64,000 nt of DNA from Jeotgalibaca arthritidis (lineage in GTDB: Bacteria > Bacillota > Bacilli > Lactobacillales > Aerococcaceae): assembly GCF_011100465.1 (NCBI RefSeq), contig NZ_CP049740.1, forward strand, positions 1,790,001-1,854,000, in the 5' to 3' direction. Shown in pieces: positions 8,791 to 18,025 of the stretch; position 1 is the first letter of the stretch; each line of letters begins with the position of its first letter. The notes beneath the pieces are model-generated. The model was given only the letters and a program-made list of their open reading frames with translations. It was not told the DNA's origin and did not search any database. The position numbers and the translations under genes were made by a program.

Positions 8791-10521
8791 ATGGAAAACC
8801 GTTTAATGGGTATTGCTGCTAGCGATGGTATCGCAATCGGTAAAGCCTATCTATTAACGGAACCTGATTTAACCTTTGCTAAAAAAACAATAGATAATCC
8901 AGAAGGCGAAATTACTCGACTTCTGGATTCTTTTGAGAATGCGAAGAGTGAAGTTCAGGCAATCCGTGATCATGTTGCTATTGCAGTAGGTGAAGAAGAA
9001 GCACAAGTGTTTGATGCACATGTGATGGTTCTTTCGGATCCAGAAATGTTAGATACAATCAAATCAAATATTACTGATAACAAAGTAAATGCTGAACAAG
9101 CATTAGCAGATGTATCAGGACTGTTTATTGCTATGTTCGAAGGTATGGTTGATAACCCATATATGCAAGAACGCGCAGCTGATATTCGCGACGTAACTGA
9201 ACGTGTTATGGGGCATTTGTTAGGGGTTAAAATTCCTAGCCCAGCAACAATTAAAGAAGAAGTTGTTATTGTTGCAAAAGACTTAACACCAAGTGATACA
9301 GCACAATTAAACCGTCGATATGTCAAAGGTTTTGTAACCGATATTGGTGGACGTACATCTCACTCAGCTATCATGGCTCGTTCGTTGGAAATACCAGCTG
9401 TCGTTGGAACAAAAACGATTACAGAGTTAGCTGCTGATGGCGTAATGGTAATCATCGATGGATTAGAGGGGAATATTATTGTTAATCCAGATGAAGCAAC
9501 ATTAGCAGAATACAAAGAAAAACAAACAGCGTTTGAAACGCAAAAAGAAGAATGGGCTAAACTAAAAGATGCTGAAACTGTCACAAAAGATGGCAAGCAT
9601 GTTGAGCTAGCTGCAAACATCGGTACACCTAAAGATTTACAAGGTGTGAATGATAACGGTGCAGAAGCAATTGGTTTATACCGTACTGAATTCCTATACA
9701 TGGATTCAGAGCAATTTCCAACTGAACAAGAACAATTCGAAGCTTACAAAGCAGTTCTCGAAGGTATGAATGGCAAAGCTGTTGTTGTTCGTACAATGGA
9801 TATCGGTGGTGACAAGGAATTACCATATCTTCAATTACCTGAAGAGATGAACCCATTCCTAGGTTACCGTGCAATCCGTATCTGTTTAGCAGAACCTGAT
9901 ATGTTCCGTACACAATTACGTGCGTTATTACGTGCTTCTGTATATGGTAAACTTCGTATTATGTTCCCAATGATTGCAACTTTAAATGAATTTAGAGAAG
10001 CAAAACAAATGTTGGAAGAAGAAAAAGCTAAATTAGTTGCTGAAGGTCAATCAGTATCTGATGAAATCGAAGTAGGGATTATGATTGAAATTCCAGCTGC
10101 TGCTGTATTGGCGCACCAATTCGCTAAGGAAGTTGACTTCTTCAGTGTTGGTACTAACGATTTAATTCAATACACAATGGCTGCAGACCGTATGAACGAA
10201 CGCGTATCATACTTATATCAACCATATAACCCAGCTATCTTAACACTGTTGAAACACGTTATCGATTCAGCTCATGCTGAAGGTAAGTGGGTTGGTATGT
10301 GTGGCGAGATGGCCGGAGACCAAACAGCAGTACCATTGTTATTAGGACTAGGCTTAGATGAATTCTCAATGAGTGCATCAAGTATCCTAAAAACAAGAAG
10401 CTTACTAGCTAAACTAGATTCAAAAGAAATGGAAGCTCTTGCTCACAAAGCAATTAATGAGTGTTCAACTGTTGAAGAAGTTATTGCGCTAGTTGAAGAA
10501 CTAACAGAATCATTAAGTTAA
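8791..10521 (+). CDS. ptsI: PTS enzyme I (phosphoenolpyruvate-protein phosphotransferase)
   Basis: First enzyme of the PTS: autophosphorylates from phosphoenolpyruvate and phosphorylates HPr. Seen: N-terminal HPr-binding helical part, active histidine His191 in [12 protein letters not shown], and the C-terminal PEP-binding barrel with [37 protein letters not shown]-type signature ([11 protein letters not shown]), [14 protein letters not shown] and GMCGEMAGD. Length of 576 residues is usual. Second gene of the ptsHI operon, followed by a terminator. Confidence 0.98.
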   Translation: MENRLMGIAASDGIAIGKAYLLTEPDLTFAKKTIDNPEGEITRLLDSFENAKSEVQAIRDHVAIAVGEEEAQVFDAHVMVLSDPEMLDTIKSNITDNKVNAEQALADVSGLFIAMFEGMVDNPYMQERAADIRDVTERVMGHLLGVKIPSPATIKEEVVIVAKDLTPSDTAQLNRRYVKGFVTDIGGRTSHSAIMARSLEIPAVVGTKTITELAADGVMVIIDGLEGNIIVNPDEATLAEYKEKQTAFETQKEEWAKLKDAETVTKDGKHVELAANIGTPKDLQGVNDNGAEAIGLYRTEFLYMDSEQFPTEQEQFEAYKAVLEGMNGKAVVVRTMDIGGDKELPYLQLPEEMNPFLGYRAIRICLAEPDMFRTQLRALLRASVYGKLRIMFPMIATLNEFREAKQMLEEEKAKLVAEGQSVSDEIEVGIMIEIPAAAVLAHQFAKEVDFFSVGTNDLIQYTMAADRMNERVSYLYQPYNPAILTLLKHVIDSAHAEGKWVGMCGEMAGDQTAVPLLLGLGLDEFSMSASSILKTRSLLAKLDSKEMEALAHKAINECSTVEEVIALVEELTESLS

Positions 10522-10524
10522 AAA

Positions 10525-10562
10525 GGGTGGAGGCTGGACTTAATTGTCTAGCTCCTTTTTTT
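10525..10562 (+). terminator. Terminator after ptsI
   Basis: GGAGGCTGGAC pairs imperfectly with GTCTAGCTCC and is followed by a T7 run. The string TGTCTAGCTCC recurs at 15630 in a structured intergenic repeat. Confidence 0.65.
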
Positions 10563-10653
10563 GTTTATTGGACTAAAGCCCAGTGCTTTTTTGAATGGTT
10601 TCCTATATACTTAATTTATAAAAAAACTCACTGGAGTGATAGAGGGTGAAAAC

Positions 10654-11859
10654 ATGCGAGTAGGAATGTTTACGGACTCATATTTTCCACAAATTAGTGG
10701 TGTATCGACTTCCATCAAAGTTCTGAAAGATGAACTTGAAGCACAGGGGCACGATGTGATTATCTTTACAACAACAGATCCCAACGCTCCTGATAGCGAA
10801 GACGGTATTGTTCGACTGAAAAGTATTCCATTTTTCTCATTTAAGGACCGAAGAATTGCCATAAAAGGATTTTCTAAGGCTTTAAAAGAAGCTAAAAAAC
10901 AACGGATTGATATTGTGCATACTCATACAGAATTTAGTTTAGGACTGACTGGGAAATTTGTTGCCTATATGTTAAAAATACCGACTATTCACACTTACCA
11001 TACGATGTATGAAAAATACTTGCATTACATTGCCAATGGTAAAATTATTAAGGTAAGAGATGTTAAAATGGTCTCGCGTGCGTTCTGTAACCGAACAAAG
11101 GGCGTGATTGTTCCTAGCCAACTCATGAAGGATACGTTACTTTCGTATCATGTCTCTAAAGAAATAAGAGTAATTCCAACTGGCGTGACACGAGCAGAAA
11201 AAAATCCTTCTATAAAGAAAGAATTAAGACAAAAGCTAAGCTTAAATGAAGAGGATATTGTTTTATTATCCTTATCACGGTTAGCTTTTGAAAAAGACCT
11301 TGATAAAATGATTATCGCTTTCCCAAGTATTTTAGAACGCCAATCAAATGCCAAATTAGTATTTGTTGGCGATGGTCCTGCGCGACAATCACTAGAAGAA
11401 TTAGTGGCAGAAAAAGGGTTAGAGGAAGTTGTGATATTTGTAGGAGAAGTGAACAACGAATCTGTTTATGAATACTATCAAATGGCAGATGTTTATGTGA
11501 GTGCGTCTGCAAGTGAAACACAGGGACTCACTTATTTAGAGAGCATTATGAACGATTGTCCAGTCGTAGCGAAGGAGAATGATTACCTAAAGGGTATTAT
11601 TAAAAATCCGATGCTTGGTTTGCTTTACAAGGATGATCATGAACTGGCAGCTGCTGTTAGCCATGTAATCGAACAAAAACAGGCTGAAATAAATCAAGAG
11701 TGGGTAGACCAGCGACAAGAATTGATCAAAGAATTATCTTCAGAAACCTTCGGAAAAAAAGTCATTAGCTATTATAAACACGTCATTGAAAATTATTATT
11801 TTGAAACCGAAGACGAGCCAATGTCCTTATTGAAGTATTACTCAAGACTAAAATCATAA
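10654..11859 (+). CDS. Glycosyltransferase family 4, likely 1,2-diacylglycerol 3-alpha-glucosyltransferase
   Basis: A GT4 enzyme of GT-B fold resembling the streptococcal and enterococcal alpha-monoglucosyl-diacylglycerol synthases: begins MRVGMFTDSYFPQISGVSTSI, has DIVHTHTEFSLG near residue 90, IPTIHTYHTMYE near residue 112, and the donor-binding part DVYVSASASETQGLTYLESI with the E-x7-E pattern. It would make the monoglucosyl lipid used in membrane and lipoteichoic-acid anchor synthesis at the inner leaflet. I use ATG after AGAGGGTG; a GTG six codons earlier overlaps no ribosome site. The usual partner glycosyltransferase appears as a pseudogene near 23 kb. Confidence 0.8.
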   Translation: MRVGMFTDSYFPQISGVSTSIKVLKDELEAQGHDVIIFTTTDPNAPDSEDGIVRLKSIPFFSFKDRRIAIKGFSKALKEAKKQRIDIVHTHTEFSLGLTGKFVAYMLKIPTIHTYHTMYEKYLHYIANGKIIKVRDVKMVSRAFCNRTKGVIVPSQLMKDTLLSYHVSKEIRVIPTGVTRAEKNPSIKKELRQKLSLNEEDIVLLSLSRLAFEKDLDKMIIAFPSILERQSNAKLVFVGDGPARQSLEELVAEKGLEEVVIFVGEVNNESVYEYYQMADVYVSASASETQGLTYLESIMNDCPVVAKENDYLKGIIKNPMLGLLYKDDHELAAAVSHVIEQKQAEINQEWVDQRQELIKELSSETFGKKVISYYKHVIENYYFETEDEPMSLLKYYSRLKS

Positions 11860-11871
11860 TAAAAGATTGGT

Positions 11872-11912
11872 AAAAAGCCGTGTAGATGTTACATACATTT
11901 ACACGGCTTTTT
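11872..11912 (+). terminator. Terminator after the glycosyltransferase
   Basis: AAAAAGCCGTGTA and TACACGGCTTTTT form a perfect 13-pair outer stem ending in T-run; a short inner ATGT/ACAT pairing extends it. Confidence 0.88.
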
Positions 11913-11965
11913 GGCTACATCAATCGCAATTCGAACTTATTTAAATCGACTGTTTTACATGACAG

Positions 11966-11995
11966 TTAACTTTTTAGGGGGTTCAATGCTATACT
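11966..11995 (+). promoter_or_regulatory. Candidate promoter with extended -10 (TTAACT-N18-TGCTATACT)
   Basis: TATACT preceded by TGC (extended -10) with TTAACT 18 bases upstream, about 35 bases before the dehydrogenase gene. Confidence 0.5.
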
Positions 11996-12028
11996 AATTG
12001 ATAAGAACTGATTATTGGAGGAATGGAT

Positions 12029-12898
12029 ATGACAAAGACAATTGGATTTATTGGAACGGGTGTAATGGGCTCTTCGATGGTGAGACACCTTTTAAAAGCA
12101 GGCTATCACGTGAATGTCCATAACCGTACAAAAAATAAAGCAGATGCCTTAGTTGAAGAAGGTGCTATTTGGCAAGATACACCGGCAGAAGTAACAAAAC
12201 AGTCTGATGTCATTATTACAATTGTGGGTTACCCAACCGATGTGGAAGAAACTTATTTTGGTGAAACTGGTATTCTGAATGCTGCTAAAGCAGGCGATAT
12301 TGTGATTGATATGACAACAAGTACGCCATCATTAGCGGTTAAAATTTATGAAGCTGCTAAAGAAAAAGGCGTACTAGCGCTTGATGCACCTGTTTCAGGT
12401 GGAGACATGGGTGCTAAAAATGGAACATTAACAACCATGGTCGGTGGCGATCAAGCAACATTTGATGCAGCAGAAGCAATTTTAAATACCTTCTCAAGTA
12501 AAGTCATGTTGCAAGGAGTAGCCGGAAGTGGCCAACATACGAAAATGGCTAACCAAATTATGATTGCTGGAACAATGACAGGAATGACTGAATTAATGGT
12601 TTATGCTAAAGCAGCAGGCTTGGATATTGAAAAAGTAATCGAACAAGTTGGGGCTGGTAGTGCGGGAAACTGGTCGTTGAGTAACTATTCACCACGTATC
12701 TTAAAAAAAGATTTTACGCCAGGGTTCTTTGTTAAACACTTTATTAAAGATTTGAAGATTGCCTTGGATGAAGCAGATAAAATGGGGATTGATTTACCAA
12801 GCACAACTTTAGCTAAAGATCTCTATGAAAAATTAGCAGATAAGGGCATTGAAAATGATGGCACGCAAGCTTTGATTAAACTTTGGTGGGGAGAGTAA
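12029..12898 (+). CDS. NAD(P)-dependent beta-hydroxyacid dehydrogenase (3-hydroxyisobutyrate dehydrogenase family)
   Basis: A 289-residue cytoplasmic oxidoreductase. Seen: Rossmann GFIGTGVMGSSM at the N-terminus, HNRTKNKA cofactor-specificity loop (the Arg after Asn favours NADP), the substrate-binding DAPVSGGDMGAKNGTLTTMVGG near residue 120, and the catalytic lysine in GQHTKMANQIM. The C-terminal helical dimer domain is complete. True substrate is unknown; close relatives (YkwC type) are annotated only by family. The start is ATG seven bases after GGAGG; another ATG six bases upstream abuts that ribosome site. Confidence 0.85.
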   Translation: MTKTIGFIGTGVMGSSMVRHLLKAGYHVNVHNRTKNKADALVEEGAIWQDTPAEVTKQSDVIITIVGYPTDVEETYFGETGILNAAKAGDIVIDMTTSTPSLAVKIYEAAKEKGVLALDAPVSGGDMGAKNGTLTTMVGGDQATFDAAEAILNTFSSKVMLQGVAGSGQHTKMANQIMIAGTMTGMTELMVYAKAAGLDIEKVIEQVGAGSAGNWSLSNYSPRILKKDFTPGFFVKHFIKDLKIALDEADKMGIDLPSTTLAKDLYEKLADKGIENDGTQALIKLWWGE

Positions 12899-12966
12899 AG
12901 GAAATCCTCAGACTGATAATAAAATTCTAAAATTACGCATAATTTGATGCGATGAAAACGAAATAA

Positions 12967-12975
12967 TGCTAGAAT
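12967..12975 (+). promoter_or_regulatory. Extended -10 element before the YkuJ-like gene
   Basis: TGCTAGAAT matches the extended -10 form TGnTATAAT; no good -35 is seen at normal distance. The copies CAGACTGA (12909) and TCAGTCTG (12986) flank it as a long-range inverted repeat. Confidence 0.4.
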
Positions 12976-13008
12976 AGATAAGAAGTCAGTCTGGAAAGGG
13001 GAAAAACT

Positions 13009-13239
13009 ATGAAACCTTCACAATTATCTGCAATCATCCGACGACTAGAAGTGATGATGGAAGACAACGGAGAAATCGAAGTTCGCCGTTTTGAAAAAGA
13101 TGGAAACGAGCGATGCGTTGTTAAATATAACCGAGATGCTGAAACATTTGAGTTAGAAGAGCACGCAAGTAATCAAACTTATCAATTTGATGATTTAGAT
13201 TTAGTAGCAATTGAAATCTTTGAGTTACTACAAGACTAA
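13009..13239 (+). CDS. YkuJ family protein (DUF1797)
   Basis: A 76-residue acidic protein matching the YkuJ/DUF1797 family: KPSQLSAIIRRLEVM at the start, RRFEKDGNERCVVKYN in the middle and the conserved end YxFDDLDLVAIEIFELLQ. The family is widespread in Bacilli; a structure exists but I know no firm function. AAAGGGGAA precedes ATG. Single gene ending in a terminator. Confidence 0.82.
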   Translation: MKPSQLSAIIRRLEVMMEDNGEIEVRRFEKDGNERCVVKYNRDAETFELEEHASNQTYQFDDLDLVAIEIFELLQD

Positions 13240-13257
13240 AATAAAATGATGTCTACT

Positions 13258-13298
13258 AAAAATCCCGCTGAGTCATTCTGACTTTTGCGGGATTTTTT
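13258..13298 (+). terminator. Terminator after the YkuJ-like gene
   Basis: AAATCCCGC and GCGGGATTT form the outer stem, GAGTCA/TGACTT the inner one, followed by T7. Confidence 0.88.
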
Positions 13299-13421
13299 TC
13301 TTTTATTATAATGTATGCGTTATCATTGGTGGTTTCTAATTTATTTTTAACTTTTGGGTAGAGAAATTTAAAAATATTAAGTATACTGGGGAATAATAGA
13401 TAAGGGATAGGGGAGACGACA

Positions 13422-14663
13422 GTGAAGGAAACAGTGAAAATAGGGTTATTAGGATTTGGAACAGTTGGTTACGGTGTCTATGATATTTTGAAAAACAATC
13501 AAGAGAAATATGCATCGCTAACGCAAACAAATATTGAAGTTAGTAAAATTCTTGTTCATGATACGGCAGCTTTTCCTGAAGCGCTAGCAGCTGGGATTCC
13601 CTTGACGGACCAATTTGAGGAGATTGCTCAAGATGACAGCATTTCAATTGTTGTTGAAGTAATGGGAACAGTTGATGTTGCAAGAAACTTTATTACTAAA
13701 GCTCTTAATAGTGGAAAAAACGTTGTAACAGCAAATAAAGATTTATTGGCTGTTCATGGTGAAGAACTTTATGCGCTAGCTGAAAAAGTGGGTAAAGACC
13801 TTTACTTCGAAGCGAGTGTGGCAGGTGGTATTCCGATCTTACGGGCCCTTAACGAGAGTTACATTGGTGATAATTTGCAAGAAGTGCTGGGTATTGTTAA
13901 TGGAACAACCAACTTTATGCTGACAAAAATGCAAGAAGAGCATTATAGCTACGCAGATGCATTGGCTTTGGCTCAACAATTAGGTTTTGCAGAGAGCGAT
14001 CCAACAGGAGACGTTGAAGGATTGGATGCAGCACGTAAGGTAGTTATTTTGACTAAGTTAGCATTCGGCAAAACCATTACAATGGAGCAGCTGCCAACAA
14101 CGGGTATTTCTGCTCTTGACCTAGCTGATTTTGAGCGTGCAAAAGCACTCGGATATACCATTAAATTAATCGGTAGCTCAAAAGTCGTTGACGGCCATCT
14201 TAATGTTGAAGTAGCACCGATGTTAGTTCCGAGTGATCATCCACTAGCGCATGTTAAAAATGAAAATAATGCCGTTTATGTGACGGGAGAAGCTGTCGGT
14301 GAAACGATGATGTATGGACCGGGAGCAGGTCGTATGCCAACTGCAAATAGTGTGGTCGCTGATATCTTACAAGTTGCAAAAAATATTAAAGAAAATCGTA
14401 CAGGTAAAGGTTTGCCAATAATTACATCAGATGTGGTCTTAGGACAAGCTAATCCGACTTATACAGATGTACTATTGCGTTTTAAACAAGTTGAGAATCA
14501 AGGTTTAACTTTTGCTCATCCACAACTCACACAATTAGATAGCGCAGATGGTAAAGGTTATATCCATGCTTCGCAAGTAAGCAAACAAGAATTGGAAGCA
14601 ATAAAAGACCAACTTGAAAAAAACCATCAGCTTGTATTTGAAGCTGTTTATCAATCTATTTAA
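13422..14663 (+). CDS. hom: Homoserine dehydrogenase
   Basis: Reduces aspartate semialdehyde to homoserine, the branch step to threonine and methionine. Seen: NAD(P)-binding GFGTVGYGVYDIL, catalytic-domain signature VNGTTNFMLTKM and the family motif GFAESDPTGDVEGLDAARKVVIL near residue 187-210. The 413-residue form has a short C-terminal region after residue 345 with only a weak ACT-like pattern, slightly shorter than the ~430 residues I expect in streptococci, so feedback control may differ. Start is GTG six bases after AGGGGAG. Twenty bases before thrB, so an operon. Confidence 0.93.
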   Translation: MKETVKIGLLGFGTVGYGVYDILKNNQEKYASLTQTNIEVSKILVHDTAAFPEALAAGIPLTDQFEEIAQDDSISIVVEVMGTVDVARNFITKALNSGKNVVTANKDLLAVHGEELYALAEKVGKDLYFEASVAGGIPILRALNESYIGDNLQEVLGIVNGTTNFMLTKMQEEHYSYADALALAQQLGFAESDPTGDVEGLDAARKVVILTKLAFGKTITMEQLPTTGISALDLADFERAKALGYTIKLIGSSKVVDGHLNVEVAPMLVPSDHPLAHVKNENNAVYVTGEAVGETMMYGPGAGRMPTANSVVADILQVAKNIKENRTGKGLPIITSDVVLGQANPTYTDVLLRFKQVENQGLTFAHPQLTQLDSADGKGYIHASQVSKQELEAIKDQLEKNHQLVFEAVYQSI

Positions 14664-14683
14664 TTATACAAAGGAGTTTCTTT

Positions 14684-15553
14684 ATGACTGTCATAAAAGT
14701 GCCCGCTACATCAGCGAATTTAGGACCGGGATTTGATTCGATTGGAATGGCTGTAGCTGTTTATTTGGAGTTGGAAATTTTAGGACCTTCTGAAGAATGG
14801 TTCATTGATCACGATATGGGGGAAGATATTCCGTCCGATGATCAAAACCTTATCATTCAAACTGCTCTACAAACATCAGCTGAACCATTAACACCGCAGC
14901 GGTTGAAGATGACATCAGCTATTCCACCAGCAAGAGGATTGGGTAGCAGTTCGGCAGCGATTGTAGCCGGAATCGAATTAGCAAATCATTTGGCAGACTT
15001 ACAATTGACAACTGATGAGAAAATTCAAATAGCTAGTCGCATTGAAGGCCATCCAGATAATGTTATGCCAGCTATTACAGGTGATTTAGCGATTGGAACG
15101 ATGATTAATCAAGAAGTCATCTGGAAAACAACTGACTTTCCCGACTGTGCATTGATTGTCACTGTACCAGAACGAGAGCTCTTGACATCGGCTAGTCGAG
15201 CAGTGATGCCAGAAAGTCTCTCTTTAAAAGATGCCGTTGAAGGTAGTGCCGTTGCCAATGTTATGGTAGCTGCACTTCACCAAGGGGACATTGAAACAGC
15301 TGCTCGCTTGATGGAGAAGGATGTCTTTCACGAACCTTACCGCCAAACTTTGATTCCCGAGCTCAATCAGATTCGCCAGCTAGCAAATCAAGAAGGGGCA
15401 TACGGTGTTTACTTAAGTGGTGCTGGCACAACGATTATGACGCTGGCCAAGCCAGAACTTGCCGAAATAATTCAAGAACGCATTAAAGATGAATTTCCTG
15501 ATTGCCACGTTTTCTTGACGGAAATAGACAAAGAAGGATCTCGAATCGAATAG
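14684..15553 (+). CDS. thrB: Homoserine kinase
   Basis: GHMP-family kinase that phosphorylates homoserine on the way to threonine. Seen: N-terminal VPATSANLGPGFDSIGMA, the ATP loop PPARGLGSSSAAIVAGIELAN near residues 80-100, EGHPDNVMPA, and C-terminal GAYGVYLSGAGTTIM. The 289-residue length is normal. AAGGAG precedes ATG. Second gene of the hom-thrB pair; threonine synthase is not in the window. Confidence 0.95.
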   Translation: MTVIKVPATSANLGPGFDSIGMAVAVYLELEILGPSEEWFIDHDMGEDIPSDDQNLIIQTALQTSAEPLTPQRLKMTSAIPPARGLGSSSAAIVAGIELANHLADLQLTTDEKIQIASRIEGHPDNVMPAITGDLAIGTMINQEVIWKTTDFPDCALIVTVPERELLTSASRAVMPESLSLKDAVEGSAVANVMVAALHQGDIETAARLMEKDVFHEPYRQTLIPELNQIRQLANQEGAYGVYLSGAGTTIMTLAKPELAEIIQERIKDEFPDCHVFLTEIDKEGSRIE

Positions 15554-15562
15554 TTAGGCTAG

Positions 15563-15596
15563 AAAGAGATTAAGCTGTGTGCTTAATCTCTTTTTT
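15563..15596 (+). terminator. Terminator after thrB
   Basis: AAAGAGATTAAG and CTTAATCTCTTT form a perfect 12-pair stem with a seven-base loop, followed by a T-run. Confidence 0.9.
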
Positions 15597-15628
15597 ATAG
15601 ACTAGGGGATTATAAGTTCAGCCATCAA

Positions 15629-15800
15629 TGTCTAGCTCCCAAGTCCTGACCTAGTGAAAAAAAGATAAATTTGCCCCATTGCGCGCTTCGCTGCTCGCTA
15701 ACGCATATCATTCGACTAACCCGCTGAAGCGTGAAGTCTCCTGACAATTCAGGGTCAAATTTCCTATTTTTTCATAGGCCAAGGCGGACTTGTCCGCTTT
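15629..15800. repeat. Structured intergenic repeat-like element
   Basis: A non-coding block of about 170 bases. Two long imperfect inverted arms (15641-15673 and 15756-15791) enclose two smaller stems: CGCGCTTC (15682) with GAAGCGTG (15726, one G-U pair), and CCTGA/TCAGG (15740-15753). At the right end GCGGAC-TT-GTCCGC plus TTTT looks like a terminator. It is more GC-rich in its middle than neighbouring spacers. No open frame with a ribosome site is seen. The pattern suits a small mobile or REP/RUP-like intergenic repeat. Confidence 0.5.
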
Positions 15801-15852
15801 TCTTATTATTATGAGCGACTACTCAGAAGAAACAGGCTTTTCTTGTATTTCT

Positions 15853-15881
15853 TTGCTATTCTTATATAATTAAGGTAAAAT
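15853..15881 (+). promoter_or_regulatory. Promoter of the yqeG operon (TTGCTA-N17-TAAAAT)
   Basis: TTGCTA and TAAAAT are 17 bases apart, giving a leader of about 115 nt before yqeG. Confidence 0.55.
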
Positions 15882-15911
15882 AATGTGTTCATAATCATTA
15901 AAAAAAATAGA

Positions 15912-15990
15912 GCGTGAGGTTGGATTGGCACTAAAAGAATGCGTTATTATAACGCTGTGTTTATTTCTTATCCTAGCCTCTTCTTTTTGT
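15912..15990 (+). ncRNA. Structured leader of the yqeG operon, possible attenuator
   Basis: Downstream of the promoter, GAGGTTGG pairs with CCTAGCCTC (with G-U pairs) to close a structure that contains the perfect hairpin GCGTT-ATTAT-AACGC (15941-15955). The outer stem is followed by TTCTTTTT, as in an intrinsic terminator, only ~20 bases before the yqeG start. No known riboswitch class was recognised. Confidence 0.4.
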
Positions 15991-16004
15991 GAGAAGGAGT
16001 CAAT

Positions 16005-16532
16005 ATGTTTAATAAATTTAAGCCTGTGTGGATGGTAGAAAGTGTCTATCAAATTTCAGCTGAGCAATTAGAAAAACACAATATCAAGGCAGTCTTTTGT
16101 GATTTAGACAACACACTGATTGCGTGGAATAATCCAAATGGTACAGAAGAGTTACTAGCATGGATTGAAGAAATGAAAGAAAATAATATTCACGTTACGA
16201 TTGTTTCAAACAACAAGGGAGACCGTGTTCAAAAGGTAGCAGAGCATTTAAAGCTTCACTATATTCCGCGAGCACTTAAGCCTTTAAAGAAAGGTTATCG
16301 TCAAGCAATAGAACAAGCTGGTGTGCCAATGGACCAATGTGTGATGGTTGGAGACCAATTGATTACCGATATTTTCGGTGCTAATCGTTTAGGACTGAAA
16401 ACGATTTTGGTGATACCGATTTTGAATTCGGATGCTTGGAATACACGTATTAATCGCTTCTTCGAACGGATTATTATGAAAAAATTACTAAAAGACGACC
16501 CAGATATGAAATGGAGGAAACGACTTGACTAG
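16005..16532 (+). CDS. yqeG: YqeG family HAD phosphatase
   Basis: A 175-residue HAD-superfamily (IIIA) phosphatase. The nucleophile motif is FCDLDNTLIAW with Asp-x-Asp near residue 32, motif II VSNN near residue 65, the lysine in LKPLKKGYR, and motif IV GDQLITDIFGANRLGLKTILV. The substrate in Bacilli is not established; the plant and cyanobacterial relatives include phosphatidylglycerophosphate phosphatases, so that role is possible. First gene of the ribosome-assembly/NAD operon; GAGAAGGAG precedes ATG. Confidence 0.88.
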   Translation: MFNKFKPVWMVESVYQISAEQLEKHNIKAVFCDLDNTLIAWNNPNGTEELLAWIEEMKENNIHVTIVSNNKGDRVQKVAEHLKLHYIPRALKPLKKGYRQAIEQAGVPMDQCVMVGDQLITDIFGANRLGLKTILVIPILNSDAWNTRINRFFERIIMKKLLKDDPDMKWRKRLD

Positions 16533-17664
16533 GGAAGAAATAGAAGAATTAGAACAAGAAGAACTGTTTTGTATTGGCTGTGGTTCACAGATTCAAACAG
16601 ACCATAAAACAGAACGCGGTTATACACCGATGAGTGCCTTGAAAAAAGGACTTGAGAGTGGCGAATTATATTGCCAACGCTGTTTCCGTTTGCGTCATTA
16701 TAACCAATTGGAAAAGGTTTCTGCTACGGACGATGAGTTCTTAGAAATGTTAAACCAAATTGGAGAGAAAAATGCCTTAGTTGTGAACGTAGTTGATATT
16801 TTTGATATGTACGGCAGTATGATTCCAGGCTTACACCGTTTTGTAGGATCTAATCCTGTCTTGATGGTTGGTAACAAGGTAGATGTTTTACCAAAATCAG
16901 TGAAGCATTCTCGTGTGAAACATTGGATGTTACAACAAGCGCACCAAGTTGGGCTTCGTCCATTTGATGTGGCACTTGTGAGTGGTAAGACGGCTACTCA
17001 AATTGATCGTTTGTTGGAAATTATTGAAGAAAACCGCCAAGGTCGTGACGTTTATGTGGTTGGTGTGACGAACGTAGGTAAGTCAACTATTATGAATCAA
17101 ATTATTAAAGCTGCTACCGGAAGTAAAGAAGATGTGATTACAACATCACGCTTCCCTGGGACAACGCTTGATTTAATTAAGATTCCTTTAGACGATGGTG
17201 CATCATTAATCGATACACCGGGAATCATTCACCGCCACCAAATGGCTCATGTGTTAACGGCAGAAGATTTAACGATTGTGTCTCCACAAAAGGAAATGAA
17301 ACCTGTCACTTTCCAATTGAATCCAGCACAAACACTCTTTATGGGTGCGGTGGCACGATTTGATTTTGTTGAGGGCGAACGCTCTTCATTTACCTGTTAT
17401 TTTGCTAATGATTTGAAGATTCATCGGACTAAGCTTGAAAAAGCCACTGACTTCTATGATAAGCATAAGGGTGGGTTGTTACAGCCGCCTAATGAAGCTA
17501 ACATTGGTGACTTTCCGAAGTTGGTTCGTAAAGAATTCCAAGTTAAAGAACCGTCAGATATTGTCTTTTCTGGTTTGGGCTGGGTAGCCGTTCAAAAACC
17601 GGGTAAAGTGGCAGCTTGGGTGCCAGAAGGCGTAGACGTTGTTATTAGAGAGCAGATTATTTAA
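16525..17664 (+). CDS. yqeH: Ribosome biogenesis GTPase YqeH
   Basis: Circularly permuted GTPase required for 30S subunit assembly. Seen: N-terminal treble-clef zinc finger (CIGCGSQIQ...CQRCFRLRHY), then the permuted order G4 NKVD (near residue 118), G5, G1 GVTNVGKST (near residue 182) and G3 DTPG, followed by a C-terminal RNA-binding part. 379 residues is usual. Start is TTG seven bases after GGAGG, overlapping the end of yqeG by eight bases, which suggests translational coupling. Confidence 0.95.
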   Translation: MTREEIEELEQEELFCIGCGSQIQTDHKTERGYTPMSALKKGLESGELYCQRCFRLRHYNQLEKVSATDDEFLEMLNQIGEKNALVVNVVDIFDMYGSMIPGLHRFVGSNPVLMVGNKVDVLPKSVKHSRVKHWMLQQAHQVGLRPFDVALVSGKTATQIDRLLEIIEENRQGRDVYVVGVTNVGKSTIMNQIIKAATGSKEDVITTSRFPGTTLDLIKIPLDDGASLIDTPGIIHRHQMAHVLTAEDLTIVSPQKEMKPVTFQLNPAQTLFMGAVARFDFVEGERSSFTCYFANDLKIHRTKLEKATDFYDKHKGGLLQPPNEANIGDFPKLVRKEFQVKEPSDIVFSGLGWVAVQKPGKVAAWVPEGVDVVIREQII

Positions 17665-17678
17665 GGAAGAGGTTTATT

Positions 17679-17990
17679 ATGGAATTAAGAGGAAAACAAA
17701 AACAATTTTTAAAGAAAGAGGCGCATCACTTACAAGCGATTTTCCAAATCGGTAAGGGTGGTTTGTCTGATGAAATTGTTAGACAGATTGATGAAGCCTT
17801 AGAAAAAAGAGAATTAATTAAAGTGAGCTTGCTTCAAAATACTGATGAGGTAGCTGCTGATGTCGCAGTTGAAGTAGCAGAACGTGTTGGCGCAGTTGTC
17901 GTTCAACAAATTGGTAAAACAATTATCTTTTTCCGTGAGTCATCAAAAGAGAAGAACCAACGTTTGTCTCTTTTAGTTAAGAAAATATAA
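17679..17990 (+). CDS. yhbY: Ribosome assembly RNA-binding protein YhbY
   Basis: A 103-residue CRM-domain protein that binds pre-50S particles. Seen: LRGKQKQFLKKEAHHLQAIFQIGKGGL with the GxxG loop, DEALEKRELIKVSLLQN, and the final GKTIIFFRES. Follows yqeH by 14 bases with AAGGAAGAGG before ATG. Its place between yqeH and nadD is the usual order in Bacilli. Confidence 0.93.
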   Translation: MELRGKQKQFLKKEAHHLQAIFQIGKGGLSDEIVRQIDEALEKRELIKVSLLQNTDEVAADVAVEVAERVGAVVVQQIGKTIIFFRESSKEKNQRLSLLVKKI

Positions 17991-18025
17991 GCGAATCGCA
18001 TTCTAGAAAGGTGGAATTTTCAGTC

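Noticed and set aside
15882-16004. Known metabolite riboswitch before yqeG
   Set aside because: None of the class-defining conserved strings I know could be found; only generic hairpins are seen.
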